This document shows, piece after piece, positions 33,030-41,375 of a stretch of 41,705 nt of DNA. Below the pieces are notes generated by a model. That model was given only the letters and a program-made list of their open reading frames with translations, did no database searches and was not told the DNA's origin. Positions within the stretch are counted from its first letter, which is position 1. Every line of letters begins with the position of its first letter. The DNA lies in contig NZ_JACRWH010000015.1 of the NCBI RefSeq assembly GCF_014306155.1, forward strand, positions 1 to 41,705, read 5' to 3'. The translations under genes and the position numbers were made by a program. This stretch comes from Holdemanella hominis. GTDB taxonomy: Bacteria > Bacillota_I > Bacilli_A > Erysipelotrichales > Erysipelotrichaceae.

Positions 33030-34338
33030 TTTTCTAAAATCATATCAAGAAAAATCACCTGTAAGAATGCATATGCCAGGCCATAAAGGCGCTGGCATTC
33101 TTGGTTTTGAAGGAATGGATCTTACAGAAATTTATGGAGCTGATGAATTGTTTGCGGCAGAGGGAATCATTAAGGAAAGTGAACAAAATGCTTCAAACTT
33201 ATTTGGCTGTCCAACCTATTATTCAACGCAAGGTTCTACTTTATGCATTCAAACGATGTGCACGATATTATGCCAAGATGCCAAAAGTAAAGGCAAGAAG
33301 CCTAAAATTCTTGCAGGAAGAAATGCGCATCGAAGTTTTATTCATGCGGCTGCACTATTAGATTTTGAGATTGAATGGTTATATGGAAATAGTGATTATT
33401 TATCTTGTAAGATACATGCAGAGGATTTAGAAAAGGCGATTATTGAAAGTCTTCCAACGGCTGTATATCTGACCAATCCAGACTATTTAGGAAATCTTTT
33501 GGATATTAAGTCTTTAGCTAGTGTATGTAAAAAACATAATGTATTACTCGCCATTGATAATGCGCATGGTGCATATCTTCGTTTTCTAAAAGATTCTTTA
33601 TACCCTATTGATTTGGGTGCTGATCTATGTTGTGATTCGGCCCATAAAACACTGCCTGTACTTACAGGGGGAGCTTATCTTCATTTAAGTGATTCTTTGA
33701 ATCAAGTATGGAAAAATGACGTTAAACATTTTATGGAATACTTTTCTTCTACAAGTCCATCCTATTTGATTATGGCATCTTTAGATGCGGCAAATGAGGT
33801 GTTGGATACTACGTTTAAAAACTCTTTGTTTGAATGTATTCAAAGAGTTGATGGATCAAAGAATACGTTGGTTCAACATGGATACACGATTTTATCTGGT
33901 GAACCCATGAAGATTACGATTTCAACAAAAGAGTTTGGCTATACTGGAAATGAAATCGCAAATCTTTTAATGGAATGTGATATCTATCCTGAATTCTATG
34001 ATTCAGACTATATTGTATTAATGCCATCTCCATATAATACGAAGGATGATTTAAAACGATTAGAGACATGTTTATGTGGAATTGAAGGAAAGCCCATTTT
34101 AGTAAATAAACCACCAAAATTAGAACAATCTAAAAAAGCCATGAATGTGCGTCAAGCTTTATTTTCGTCAAGCATAACATTGGATGTATCTAAATCATTA
34201 GGACAAGTATGCTCCAGTGTGACTGTATCTTGTCCTCCTGCGATTCTTCCAGTGATTCCAGGAGAAGTGATTAGTGAGTCTTCTATTGAAGTCATGAAAT
34301 ATTATGGTATTGAAACCGTACGAGTTGTCAAAGAATGA
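33010..34338 (+). CDS. Orn/Lys/Arg decarboxylase-like PLP enzyme (short, YaaO-like)
   Basis: This 442-residue fold-type I PLP enzyme has HMPGHKG at about 21-27, the cofactor-binding Asp183 in AIDNAHGAY and the Schiff-base Lys213 in DSAHKTLPVLTGG. It lacks the N-terminal wing domain of the large inducible decarboxylases. Short members of this family decarboxylate arginine, lysine or ornithine in polyamine synthesis, or are uncharacterised; the substrate cannot be read here. It overlaps scfB by 20 bases and has almost no ribosome binding site of its own, so its translation should depend on scfB. A terminator follows at 34322-34352. Confidence 0.85.
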   Translation: MKTPIVSFLKSYQEKSPVRMHMPGHKGAGILGFEGMDLTEIYGADELFAAEGIIKESEQNASNLFGCPTYYSTQGSTLCIQTMCTILCQDAKSKGKKPKILAGRNAHRSFIHAAALLDFEIEWLYGNSDYLSCKIHAEDLEKAIIESLPTAVYLTNPDYLGNLLDIKSLASVCKKHNVLLAIDNAHGAYLRFLKDSLYPIDLGADLCCDSAHKTLPVLTGGAYLHLSDSLNQVWKNDVKHFMEYFSSTSPSYLIMASLDAANEVLDTTFKNSLFECIQRVDGSKNTLVQHGYTILSGEPMKITISTKEFGYTGNEIANLLMECDIYPEFYDSDYIVLMPSPYNTKDDLKRLETCLCGIEGKPILVNKPPKLEQSKKAMNVRQALFSSSITLDVSKSLGQVCSSVTVSCPPAILPVIPGEVISESSIEVMKYYGIETVRVVKE

Positions 34339-34352
34339 CAACTCTTTTCTTT
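34322..34352 (+). terminator. Terminator of the scf-decarboxylase unit
   Basis: GAGTTGTCA pairs with TGACAACTC across the stop codon, followed by TTTTCTTTT. Confidence 0.9.
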
Positions 34353-34381
34353 TGTGTATGTGAAACCGCTAACAATTGAAG

Positions 34382-34387
34382 TATAAT
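34382..34387 (+). promoter_or_regulatory. -10 box of the tandem reductase operon
   Basis: A perfect TATAAT 39 bases before the start codon; GTGAAA 16 bases upstream may be the -35. Confidence 0.5.
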
Positions 34388-34425
34388 AAAATAAGAAATA
34401 AACATACGAAAAGGAGGAGAATCAT

Positions 34426-36357
34426 ATGTTTGACAAATTGTTTGAACCCATACAGATTCGTGGTATGGAATTAAGAAATCGTGTTGTCATGTCTGCGATG
34501 GGAACACATGAAAGTGCGGAAAGTGAAGATGGAAAGAGTGTTACAGATAAGTTGATTGCGTATCATGTGGCTCGTGCAAAAGGTGGAAATGGATTAAATA
34601 CAATTGAAGTTACAAGTGTAGATGCTCCAAGTGCACCTTTTGGATTCTTGTCGATTGCCGAAGACAAATACATTCCAGAATTTAAAAAATTAAATGATGC
34701 CGTGCATGAAGCTGGAGGAAAAACTTGCATTCAATTATGGCAAGGTGGATTAGCCGTAGCTTCAGATCAAACGGCTCAAATTTTAGTGCCCAATGACTTA
34801 CCATTAAGTCCACAATATACAGTGCCAGCTATCACAAATGAAAGATTACTCGATATAATAGATAAGTTTGGCCAAGCTGCAAAACGTGCAGTAGAAGCTG
34901 GATTTGATTGTTTAGAATTCCATTGTGCACATAACTATTTACCACACTCTATGCTTTCAGGTGGAATTAACCATCGAAGTGATGAGTGGGGTGGCTCTTT
35001 TGAAAACCGTAAGAAATTCCCATTGGAATGTATTAAATCGATTCGTGCCAATATGCCAGAAGATATGCCACTATTCATGCGTGTAGATTGTCATGATGAC
35101 ATGTTAGATGGTGGATTAACGGTTGAAGAAGTGATTGAATTCTGTAAAGATGCTAAAGAATTAGGTGTTGATGTATTAAATATTAGTCGTGGAAATATAT
35201 TAACGGCAGCTACATTATATGAAGTGGCACCAGTTGATATTGAAAATGGATTTAACGTAGAAGATGCTGCACGCATTCGAAAAGAAACGGGTATGTTGAC
35301 AATGCCTTGTGGACGTATCAATACGCCTGAATTTGCCGAAAAAATCTTAGAAGATGACAAGGCCGATTTAGTTGTCATGGCACGTGCTCAACTTGCCGAC
35401 GCTAATTTCTGTAACAAGGCTAGAGCTGGTAAAGTCAATCAAATTCGCTATTGTATTGGATGTAACCAAGGCTGCTATGACTCATTCTGTGCATCCTTAT
35501 ATAATCCAGCGATTAAACACATTACTTGTATGCGAAATCCGGGATTATTAGAAGAGGATACATTAGACTTAAAACCAGAATCTGCTTCTAAAAAAGTTGT
35601 CATCTTAGGTGGCGGAATTGCAGGTATGGAAGCAGCTTTAGATTTAAAAGAAACAGGTAATACACCAATTTTATTTGAAAAGAGTGAAAGTCTTGGTGGA
35701 CAATTCTTATTGGCCGGGGCTATTTCAGCTAAAAAAGACTTTAAGAATGCGGTAGATAAAATGATTTTGGATGTTCAAAAATCTGGAATTGAGGTGCACT
35801 TAAATACTGTTGTTACTAAGGAAATGCTAGAAGAAATTAAGCCGGATGCACTCATTGTTGCGATTGGGTCCAGTCCGTTTGTACTTTCAATTGAAGGTAG
35901 TGAAAGAGCTATTGTTGCACATGATGTATTGAGTGAAAAAGTAGAAGTGCCAGGTGAAAACGTCGTCATTATTGGTGGTGGTCTTGTTGGTTTTGAAACC
36001 GCTGAATTCTTGGCTGCCAGACAAAAGAAAGTTACTGTTTTAGAAATGAAAGAAAAAGCTTTACAGGATCTAGGTCCATTACGTCAAATTACAGCGCAGT
36101 TTGTGATGGCACAAATGCCAATCACAATTGAGACAAGTGCCACTGTAGAACGAATTGATGATCATGCAGTTGTTGCCAGTGGCAAAGAATATCCATATGA
36201 TAGTGTCATTATGGCTGTTGGTTCAAAGGCAAACGACACAAGTATGTATGCAGATTTAGATATTCCTACATATATCGTTGGTGATTGTAAAAAAGCAGGT
36301 GTTGCTTTAGATGCATTTAAAGATGCTTATCATGCAGTATTAGAAATTAATAAGTAG
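34426..36357 (+). CDS. Old-Yellow-Enzyme/Fe-S/FAD reductase, BaiCD/FadH-like
   Basis: This 643-residue cytoplasmic flavoenzyme has three parts. An FMN-binding TIM barrel (1 to about 335) contains LRNRVVMSAMG and the catalytic-loop region HCAHNYLPHSML. A 4Fe-4S Cys set at about 343-365 (CIGCNQGC then ITCMRNP) is followed by an FAD/NAD(P)H domain with GGGIAGMEAA and GGGLVGFETAEFL. The family reduces activated C=C bonds in enoates, dienoyl-CoAs or 3-oxo-delta4 bile acids. Segments such as NDAVHEAGGKTCIQLW and ISRGN...YEVAP recall BaiCD, but no other bai gene is nearby. AAAGGAGGAG precedes ATG, and the paralogue follows 8 bases downstream. Confidence 0.88.
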   Translation: MFDKLFEPIQIRGMELRNRVVMSAMGTHESAESEDGKSVTDKLIAYHVARAKGGNGLNTIEVTSVDAPSAPFGFLSIAEDKYIPEFKKLNDAVHEAGGKTCIQLWQGGLAVASDQTAQILVPNDLPLSPQYTVPAITNERLLDIIDKFGQAAKRAVEAGFDCLEFHCAHNYLPHSMLSGGINHRSDEWGGSFENRKKFPLECIKSIRANMPEDMPLFMRVDCHDDMLDGGLTVEEVIEFCKDAKELGVDVLNISRGNILTAATLYEVAPVDIENGFNVEDAARIRKETGMLTMPCGRINTPEFAEKILEDDKADLVVMARAQLADANFCNKARAGKVNQIRYCIGCNQGCYDSFCASLYNPAIKHITCMRNPGLLEEDTLDLKPESASKKVVILGGGIAGMEAALDLKETGNTPILFEKSESLGGQFLLAGAISAKKDFKNAVDKMILDVQKSGIEVHLNTVVTKEMLEEIKPDALIVAIGSSPFVLSIEGSERAIVAHDVLSEKVEVPGENVVIIGGGLVGFETAEFLAARQKKVTVLEMKEKALQDLGPLRQITAQFVMAQMPITIETSATVERIDDHAVVASGKEYPYDSVIMAVGSKANDTSMYADLDIPTYIVGDCKKAGVALDAFKDAYHAVLEINK

Positions 36358-36365
36358 GTAGCGAT

Positions 36366-38267
36366 ATGACAACTTTATTTGATGAACTTAAAATTGGTTC
36401 AATGATATTGAAAAACCGTACCTTTATGGCTCCTATGTCTTTAGGGTATGGAGATCAAACGGGAATCCCAACACTACAAGAACAGGCATATTGGCTTGAA
36501 AGAGCTAAAGGAGAAGTAGGATGTATTATTACGGATGCGACTAGTGTTGACCCTAATACACCTTATTTAGGAAATACGCTATGTTTTAGAAGTGAAGAAA
36601 GCATTTTGGAATATAAGAAGTTTACGGATAAGATCCATGCATATGGAACAAAAATTATTCCTCAAATTACACATCCAGGGCCAGAAAGTATCTCTTCATT
36701 CTTTGGGGTTACACCAATTTCTAGTAGTGGCTATTTAAATTCGATGTACCAACAAACTCGTGAATTAAAAATAGAAGAAATTCCAAACATTATTTCCATG
36801 TATGCAAATACTTCTTATCAGGCAAAACAGGCTGGTTTTGATGGAATTGAACTGCATTGTGCTCACGGCTATATGCTTCTAGGCTCTTTCTTGAGTCCTT
36901 TAAAAAATAAGCGAACAGATGAATATGGTGGCAATCTAATGCATCGTGCACGCTTATTATTTGAAGTGGTAGAAGCGATTAAATCAAAATGTGGAGATGA
37001 TTTTCCAATTATTTTAAGAATGTCTGGATCTGAGAAGATTCCAGGTGGAAATACAATTGAAGATACACTTCAATTGATACCTGAATTAGAAAAAAGAGGT
37101 GTTGATGCCTTTGAAATTTCGGGTGGATCTCAATATGAATTGCCAAACAAAATTATGCCAAGTCATGGAGAAGAGTGTGCAACCAATTTAAAAGAAGCTT
37201 TAAGAATCAAAGAAATCAGTCACGTACCCGTATTGTTGGTGGGAAAGATCAATGAAGCGAAATTGGCTCGTTCTTTAGTGGAGGAAGAGAAAGTCGATGG
37301 TATTGTACTAGGTCGTGCTTTACTTGCAGATCCAGATTTTGTCAAGAAGGCAAAAGAACATAAAGATGCACAAATTGCACCTTGTACAGGATGTCTTGCA
37401 GGATGTGTTGGACAACAAACAAAGCGGTTATATGGAACTTGCGTGATTAATCCATTCTGTGGTCATGAAATGGAAATAAAGATAGAACCAACTGTTTCGA
37501 ATAAAAAAATTATGATTGTAGGTGGCGGAATCGGTGGATTAAGCACTGCAAGAATGTGTTCTTTAAGAGGACTTGATGTAGAAGTTTTTGAAAAAAGTGA
37601 TGTGTTAGGTGGACAGATCAATCTTGCTAGCAAGATTACACCGAAAAAAGAAATGCATAAATGGATTGATTATTTAGAAAATGAATGTCAAAGATTGCAT
37701 ATTCCAGTTCATTTAAATCATGAAGTGAAAGTGAATGATGTACATAATTTTGATGTGATTCTAGTATGTAATGGTTCTATTCCAAATAAACCAAATGGAG
37801 ATGCCTATACAGCACATGATATTTTGGGTGATAAAGTCGATGTGCATGGAAATATCCTTGTCGTAGGTGGAGGCATGGTTGGCGTTGAGGCAAGTGAATA
37901 TATTTGTGAAAAGCACCCGGATGCACATGTTACAATTTTGGAAATGAAAAAGAATATTGGTGATGGAGAATCTCCGGCAAACTTAGTTTCTACAATGACT
38001 CGTATTCAAAGTCTACCAATCAAGGCACTAACAGAAACAAAACTTGTATCAGTAGAAGATGGTGTTAAGGTTGAAAAAGGTGGAGAAACACAAAATTTAG
38101 GAAAATTTGACTTTATCGTATATGCGACAGGCTCAAAACCAGACCCAAGTCTATATGAAGCTATTAGAGAAACGGGAAAAGAAACATACTTATTTGGTGA
38201 TGCATCATGTGTAGCACAAGCTTTGGAAGCAGTTCGTGATGGCGTAAATATTGCATTAAAACTATAA
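36366..38267 (+). CDS. Old-Yellow-Enzyme/Fe-S/FAD reductase, second paralogue
   Basis: This 633-residue protein has the same three-part design as its upstream neighbour but is clearly divergent. The barrel has LKNRTFMAPMSLGYG and the more canonical catalytic loop HCAHGYMLLGSFLSP...NKRTDEYGG. The cluster Cys lie at about 340-360 (CTGCLAGC then GTCVINP), and the flavin/nucleotide motifs are GGGIGGLSTARM and GGGMVGVEASEYI. It starts 8 bases after the first gene with GTAGCGAT as a weak site, so the pair is one operon. Two such reductases together could act on different double bonds or stereoisomers of one substrate, as BaiCD and BaiH do; this is inference. Confidence 0.88.
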   Translation: MTTLFDELKIGSMILKNRTFMAPMSLGYGDQTGIPTLQEQAYWLERAKGEVGCIITDATSVDPNTPYLGNTLCFRSEESILEYKKFTDKIHAYGTKIIPQITHPGPESISSFFGVTPISSSGYLNSMYQQTRELKIEEIPNIISMYANTSYQAKQAGFDGIELHCAHGYMLLGSFLSPLKNKRTDEYGGNLMHRARLLFEVVEAIKSKCGDDFPIILRMSGSEKIPGGNTIEDTLQLIPELEKRGVDAFEISGGSQYELPNKIMPSHGEECATNLKEALRIKEISHVPVLLVGKINEAKLARSLVEEEKVDGIVLGRALLADPDFVKKAKEHKDAQIAPCTGCLAGCVGQQTKRLYGTCVINPFCGHEMEIKIEPTVSNKKIMIVGGGIGGLSTARMCSLRGLDVEVFEKSDVLGGQINLASKITPKKEMHKWIDYLENECQRLHIPVHLNHEVKVNDVHNFDVILVCNGSIPNKPNGDAYTAHDILGDKVDVHGNILVVGGGMVGVEASEYICEKHPDAHVTILEMKKNIGDGESPANLVSTMTRIQSLPIKALTETKLVSVEDGVKVEKGGETQNLGKFDFIVYATGSKPDPSLYEAIRETGKETYLFGDASCVAQALEAVRDGVNIALKL

Positions 38268-38269
38268 GA

Positions 38270-38303
38270 AAAGAAGTGAAGTCTTAATCGGCTTCACTTT
38301 TAA
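38270..38303. terminator. Bidirectional terminator
   Basis: AAGTGAAG (38274-38281) pairs with CTTCACTT (38292-38299), with A-runs and T-runs on the sides. It separates the reductase operon from the convergent nitroreductase gene. Confidence 0.75.
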
Positions 38304-39024
38304 ATTGATCAATATATTTTTGTACAGAATTTGACATTTCTTTTGAAAAATCCGAATTGTATTTTCGTTTACAGAAAGCTGTTGCCCATTCGTTTAATGT
38401 TTTATTTCCAGCTTTATATTCATACATATTTTTTAATTCCTGTTGGTCTTTTCTATGATATTGATCAACACAAACAATATCTTCTAATTGACAACGTTTT
38501 GGTTTTTGTCTTTTAAAATGATCTTCTGCAGGATATCCAAGTACTAACATGCATACAGGGACTACATACTCACTTAGATTTAATAATTCTCTATGTAAAT
38601 CATGCTGCTCTAAAATATCACCTATGTAACAAGATCCGATTCCTAAACTTTCGGCAGCTACAACCGCATTTTGTGCGGCAATGGTCGCATCTGTTGTGGC
38701 TAGTAATAAATCGCCTACGCCTGGTTTTCTAGGACTGCAATTTTCATAATTAAATAAATCATACCATTTCTGAAAATCAACACAGAAAATTAAAACCATT
38801 TTAGCCTGATTAATAAAAGATTGATTATCACACGTTTTAGATAGCGTTTCTTGTAGTTTCTTATCTTGTACATCAATGATTGTATATATTTGTTGGTTTC
38901 CTGCACTCGGTGCCTGCATGCAAGCTTCTAATATCAATTTTCTTTTTTCTTGGGATATTTCTTTATCTTTAAAAATGCGACAAGATTTGCGGTCAAATAA
39001 ACTTTGAATAATTGGATTCATCAT
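38284..39024 (-). CDS. Nitroreductase-family flavoprotein (NfsA/FRP-like)
   Basis: This 246-residue FMN-dependent NAD(P)H oxidoreductase of the nitroreductase fold begins with FDRKSCRIFKDKEIS, then APSAGNQQ (FMN contacts), AAQNAVVAAESLGIGSCYIG and VCMLVLGYP. The C-terminal 50 residues with an added helix match the oxygen-insensitive NfsA/flavin-reductase branch. Typical substrates are nitroaromatics, quinones or free flavin. The AAAGGGGAT site precedes the first of two adjacent ATG codons. It is divergent from the DUF975 gene, 53 bases apart. Confidence 0.88.
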   Translation of the reverse strand: MMNPIIQSLFDRKSCRIFKDKEISQEKRKLILEACMQAPSAGNQQIYTIIDVQDKKLQETLSKTCDNQSFINQAKMVLIFCVDFQKWYDLFNYENCSPRKPGVGDLLLATTDATIAAQNAVVAAESLGIGSCYIGDILEQHDLHRELLNLSEYVVPVCMLVLGYPAEDHFKRQKPKRCQLEDIVCVDQYHRKDQQELKNMYEYKAGNKTLNEWATAFCKRKYNSDFSKEMSNSVQKYIDQFKSEAD

Positions 39025-39065
39025 AAATCCCCTTTCTTTTTGAAAATATTTTACTACAGATATGC

Positions 39066-39071
39066 TATTAT
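39066..39071 (+). promoter_or_regulatory. Extended -10 box placing transcription start on the ATG
   Basis: TGC-TATTAT ends 6 bases before ATG 39078, so the expected transcript start is the A of the start codon; no ribosome binding site exists between them. TTGAAA 20 bases upstream may be the -35. Confidence 0.4.
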
Positions 39072-39077
39072 TTAAGT

Positions 39078-40748
39078 ATGAAACTCAAAGAAATTAAGAA
39101 AAATGCACATAAAAATGTAAAAACTCACTATGCGACCTATTTAGTGTTATGTCTTGCAGCAGTACTTATGGAAAGTGAATTTAGTTCGACTTTATCCCTT
39201 TTAAAACAAGATAATGCCAAGAGAGTTTCAGGCCTATTAATGCACTCTTCTTTTGTGAAGTCGATGACATTTTTACTTCCTGAAGACGTCTTTGGTACGA
39301 CCAACGGTGTATTTGCACATGTGGTAAATGGAATTACTTCAGGATCCTTTGTGAAGACACTATTTTTAGGTTTATCTACCATTGTTCATTCAAAAGATAT
39401 TGCGGGTATTTGTTTTGTCGTGATGGGTTTATGCATATCTGTGTTTTATAGAGTGTATATTGTGAATGTATTGCCAGTCATCAATCGCAGACTATTTTTG
39501 GAAGGAAGAGTTTATGCAAAACTTCCACTTGATCGATTGGTTTATTTAATGCGAATTCGTAAACAGATGAATGTTGCGTTTGTGAGGTTAGTGAAATCTA
39601 TGATTTTAATAATTATGAACTTTACTGCGATAGGAGGCGTCTACTTTTACTATGTGTATTTCTTAGTGGATTATATCTTAGCTGAAAATCCGACGATATC
39701 TTTAAAAGATGCACTTTCTTTATCTCGAAATATGATGAAGGGACATAAGTTGGAATGTTTTAAATGGCAATTTTCAATGGCTGGATGGTACATTCTGGAT
39801 GTTTGTACATTTGGGATTAGTGCTATATTCTATTCGAATATGTATCGTATGGCTGTGATGAGTGAATTTTATACACTAAGAAGAAAAGAATTTCAAAGTG
39901 CTATCTTAAATGATACGTATTTATTTGAAAAACCAAGTAGTGCTTTGATGCGTAATACGTATTCGGATGTAATTGCGGCATTGAATGCGAAAAATCCAAT
40001 AGAAAATGCGTATACGGGCGTAAAAAAATTCTTGTGTGATAATTTTGGGATCATCTTTCATTTGAGTTCAAAAGAAAAACAATATGAGAGATATACCTAT
40101 AATAAAATGGAAGCTGAAACTATGATTACCGAAGTGTATTTATTATGTTATCCAGTAAGGCTATCTCCAATTGAAGAGGAGTATAAGAAGTCAAATCTTC
40201 GTGTTTTACATCCAAATCGAAATTATACAGTAACATCTATTTTAGTCTGTTTCTTCTTTATGTGTTTTGTCGGATGGATCTGGGAAGTGAGTCTATCTAT
40301 GATTAGCTATGGATGTTTTGTGAATCGCGGAGTTTTACATGGTCCGTGGATTCCTATTTATGGTTTTGGCTGTGTTTTAATTTTACTTTTATTAAAACGA
40401 TTTAGAATGCGCCCCAAAGTTGAATTTAGTATGGCCGTACTTCTTTGTGGATGTATTGAATACTTTACGGGTTTCTTTTTAGAGCTTACGCATAATGGTC
40501 AAAAATGGTGGGATTATACAGGCTACTTCTTAAATCTTCATGGAAGAATTTGTGCGGAAGGCTTATTGGTGTTTGGCATTGGTGGTATGGCTTTTGTCTA
40601 TGTGATTGCACCATTAATTGATAACTGGGTTAAAGAACACTTAAATAAAAAATTATCTGCGGCATGTTTGGTTTTACTTCTTTTATTTGGTGCAGATGTT
40701 GTTTATTCGCACTTTGAACCTAATGTAGGAGAAGGTGTGACTCAATGA
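39078..40748 (+). CDS. DUF975 / CmpB-type 'ABC-transporter permease' fusion membrane protein
   Basis: This 556-residue membrane protein has two parts. Residues 1 to about 275 look like DUF975: five or six helices, MKLKEIKKNAHKNVKTHYATYL at the start and SLSRNMMKGHKLECFKWQFS. A soluble stretch (about 280-385) leads to a C-terminal domain with four or five helices (FVGWIWEVSLSMI, GVLHGPWIPIYGFGC, EYFTGFFLE). That domain matches the family annotated as putative ABC-transporter permease (CmpB-like). No ATPase gene is adjacent and the function of both families is unknown. No ribosome binding site precedes ATG, suggesting a leaderless mRNA. Its stop overlaps the traX start (ATGA). Confidence 0.82.
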   Translation: MKLKEIKKNAHKNVKTHYATYLVLCLAAVLMESEFSSTLSLLKQDNAKRVSGLLMHSSFVKSMTFLLPEDVFGTTNGVFAHVVNGITSGSFVKTLFLGLSTIVHSKDIAGICFVVMGLCISVFYRVYIVNVLPVINRRLFLEGRVYAKLPLDRLVYLMRIRKQMNVAFVRLVKSMILIIMNFTAIGGVYFYYVYFLVDYILAENPTISLKDALSLSRNMMKGHKLECFKWQFSMAGWYILDVCTFGISAIFYSNMYRMAVMSEFYTLRRKEFQSAILNDTYLFEKPSSALMRNTYSDVIAALNAKNPIENAYTGVKKFLCDNFGIIFHLSSKEKQYERYTYNKMEAETMITEVYLLCYPVRLSPIEEEYKKSNLRVLHPNRNYTVTSILVCFFFMCFVGWIWEVSLSMISYGCFVNRGVLHGPWIPIYGFGCVLILLLLKRFRMRPKVEFSMAVLLCGCIEYFTGFFLELTHNGQKWWDYTGYFLNLHGRICAEGLLVFGIGGMAFVYVIAPLIDNWVKEHLNKKLSAACLVLLLLFGADVVYSHFEPNVGEGVTQ

Positions 40749-41266
40749 TAAAAAAGTAAAATGGAAATCAAATCAAGATGATTGCGATCATTGCGATGTT
40801 TATGGATCATTTCGCAACAACATTTTATCCGAATTATGAAAAGTATTGGTGGCTTTTATTGATTCATTTAATTGGACGAGTGGCAGCACCTATCATGTGG
40901 TTTATGGTGGTTGAAGGCTATACGCATACGCATAGTTTAAAGAAGTACTTAGAAAGATTATTGATTTTTTCAATTATCGCTCACTTTGCGTATAACTTCT
41001 GTTTTGGCATTTCTTTGATTCCTTTAAAAGATTCTTTATTAAATCAGACAAGTATTATATGGCCATTATTCTTGTCGGTGATTGGTTTATGGGTGGAATA
41101 TCAAGAATGGAAAGATGCAAAGAAGATAGGTTGTATTCTAATTCTTTGTTTGTTGGCATTTCCAAGTGATTGGTCATGCTTTCCCATTCTTTGTACAAAC
41201 CACATTTATAAAAATCAAGGCAATCTAAAAAAACAAGTACTCGGTATGGCAATGTCATTAAGTTAA
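40745..41266 (+). pseudogene. TraX-family membrane protein, broken
   Basis: AGGAGAAGG and ATG 40745 (overlapping the previous stop) open MIKK, then TAA at codon 5. The same frame continues NGNQIK-MIAIIAMFMDHFATTF, the usual TraX start, and then helices such as LIGRVAAPIMWFMVVEGY and LLIFSIIAHFAYNF. After PSDWSCFPIL the sequence lacks the final helices normal for the family and ends early at 41266. Re-initiation at ATG 40778 could make a 162-residue product, but loss of the C-terminal third suggests decay. TraX was first described as acetylating F pilin; chromosomal homologues are of unknown function. Confidence 0.75.
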
Positions 41267-41276
41267 GAAATGACGA

Positions 41277-41311
41277 ACCATCCAGATACTATTGTCTGGA
41301 TGGTGTTTTTA
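41277..41311 (+). terminator. Terminator after traX
   Basis: ACCATCCAGA pairs with TCTGGATGGT around an eight-base loop, followed by GTTTTTATTT. Confidence 0.9.
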
Positions 41312-41331
41312 TTTGAAAGCACGACGAAATT

Positions 41332-41349
41332 TGTAGTATTGCTACTACA
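41332..41349. terminator. Palindrome downstream of the IS4-type transposase
   Basis: TGTAGTA and TACTACA form a perfect stem around TTGC, with A/T runs on both sides. It probably ends the transposase transcript or lies in the IS terminus; the inverted repeat of the element could not be defined from one end. Confidence 0.5.
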
Positions 41350-41375
41350 TTTTAAAAAATATATAATATTAGGTG

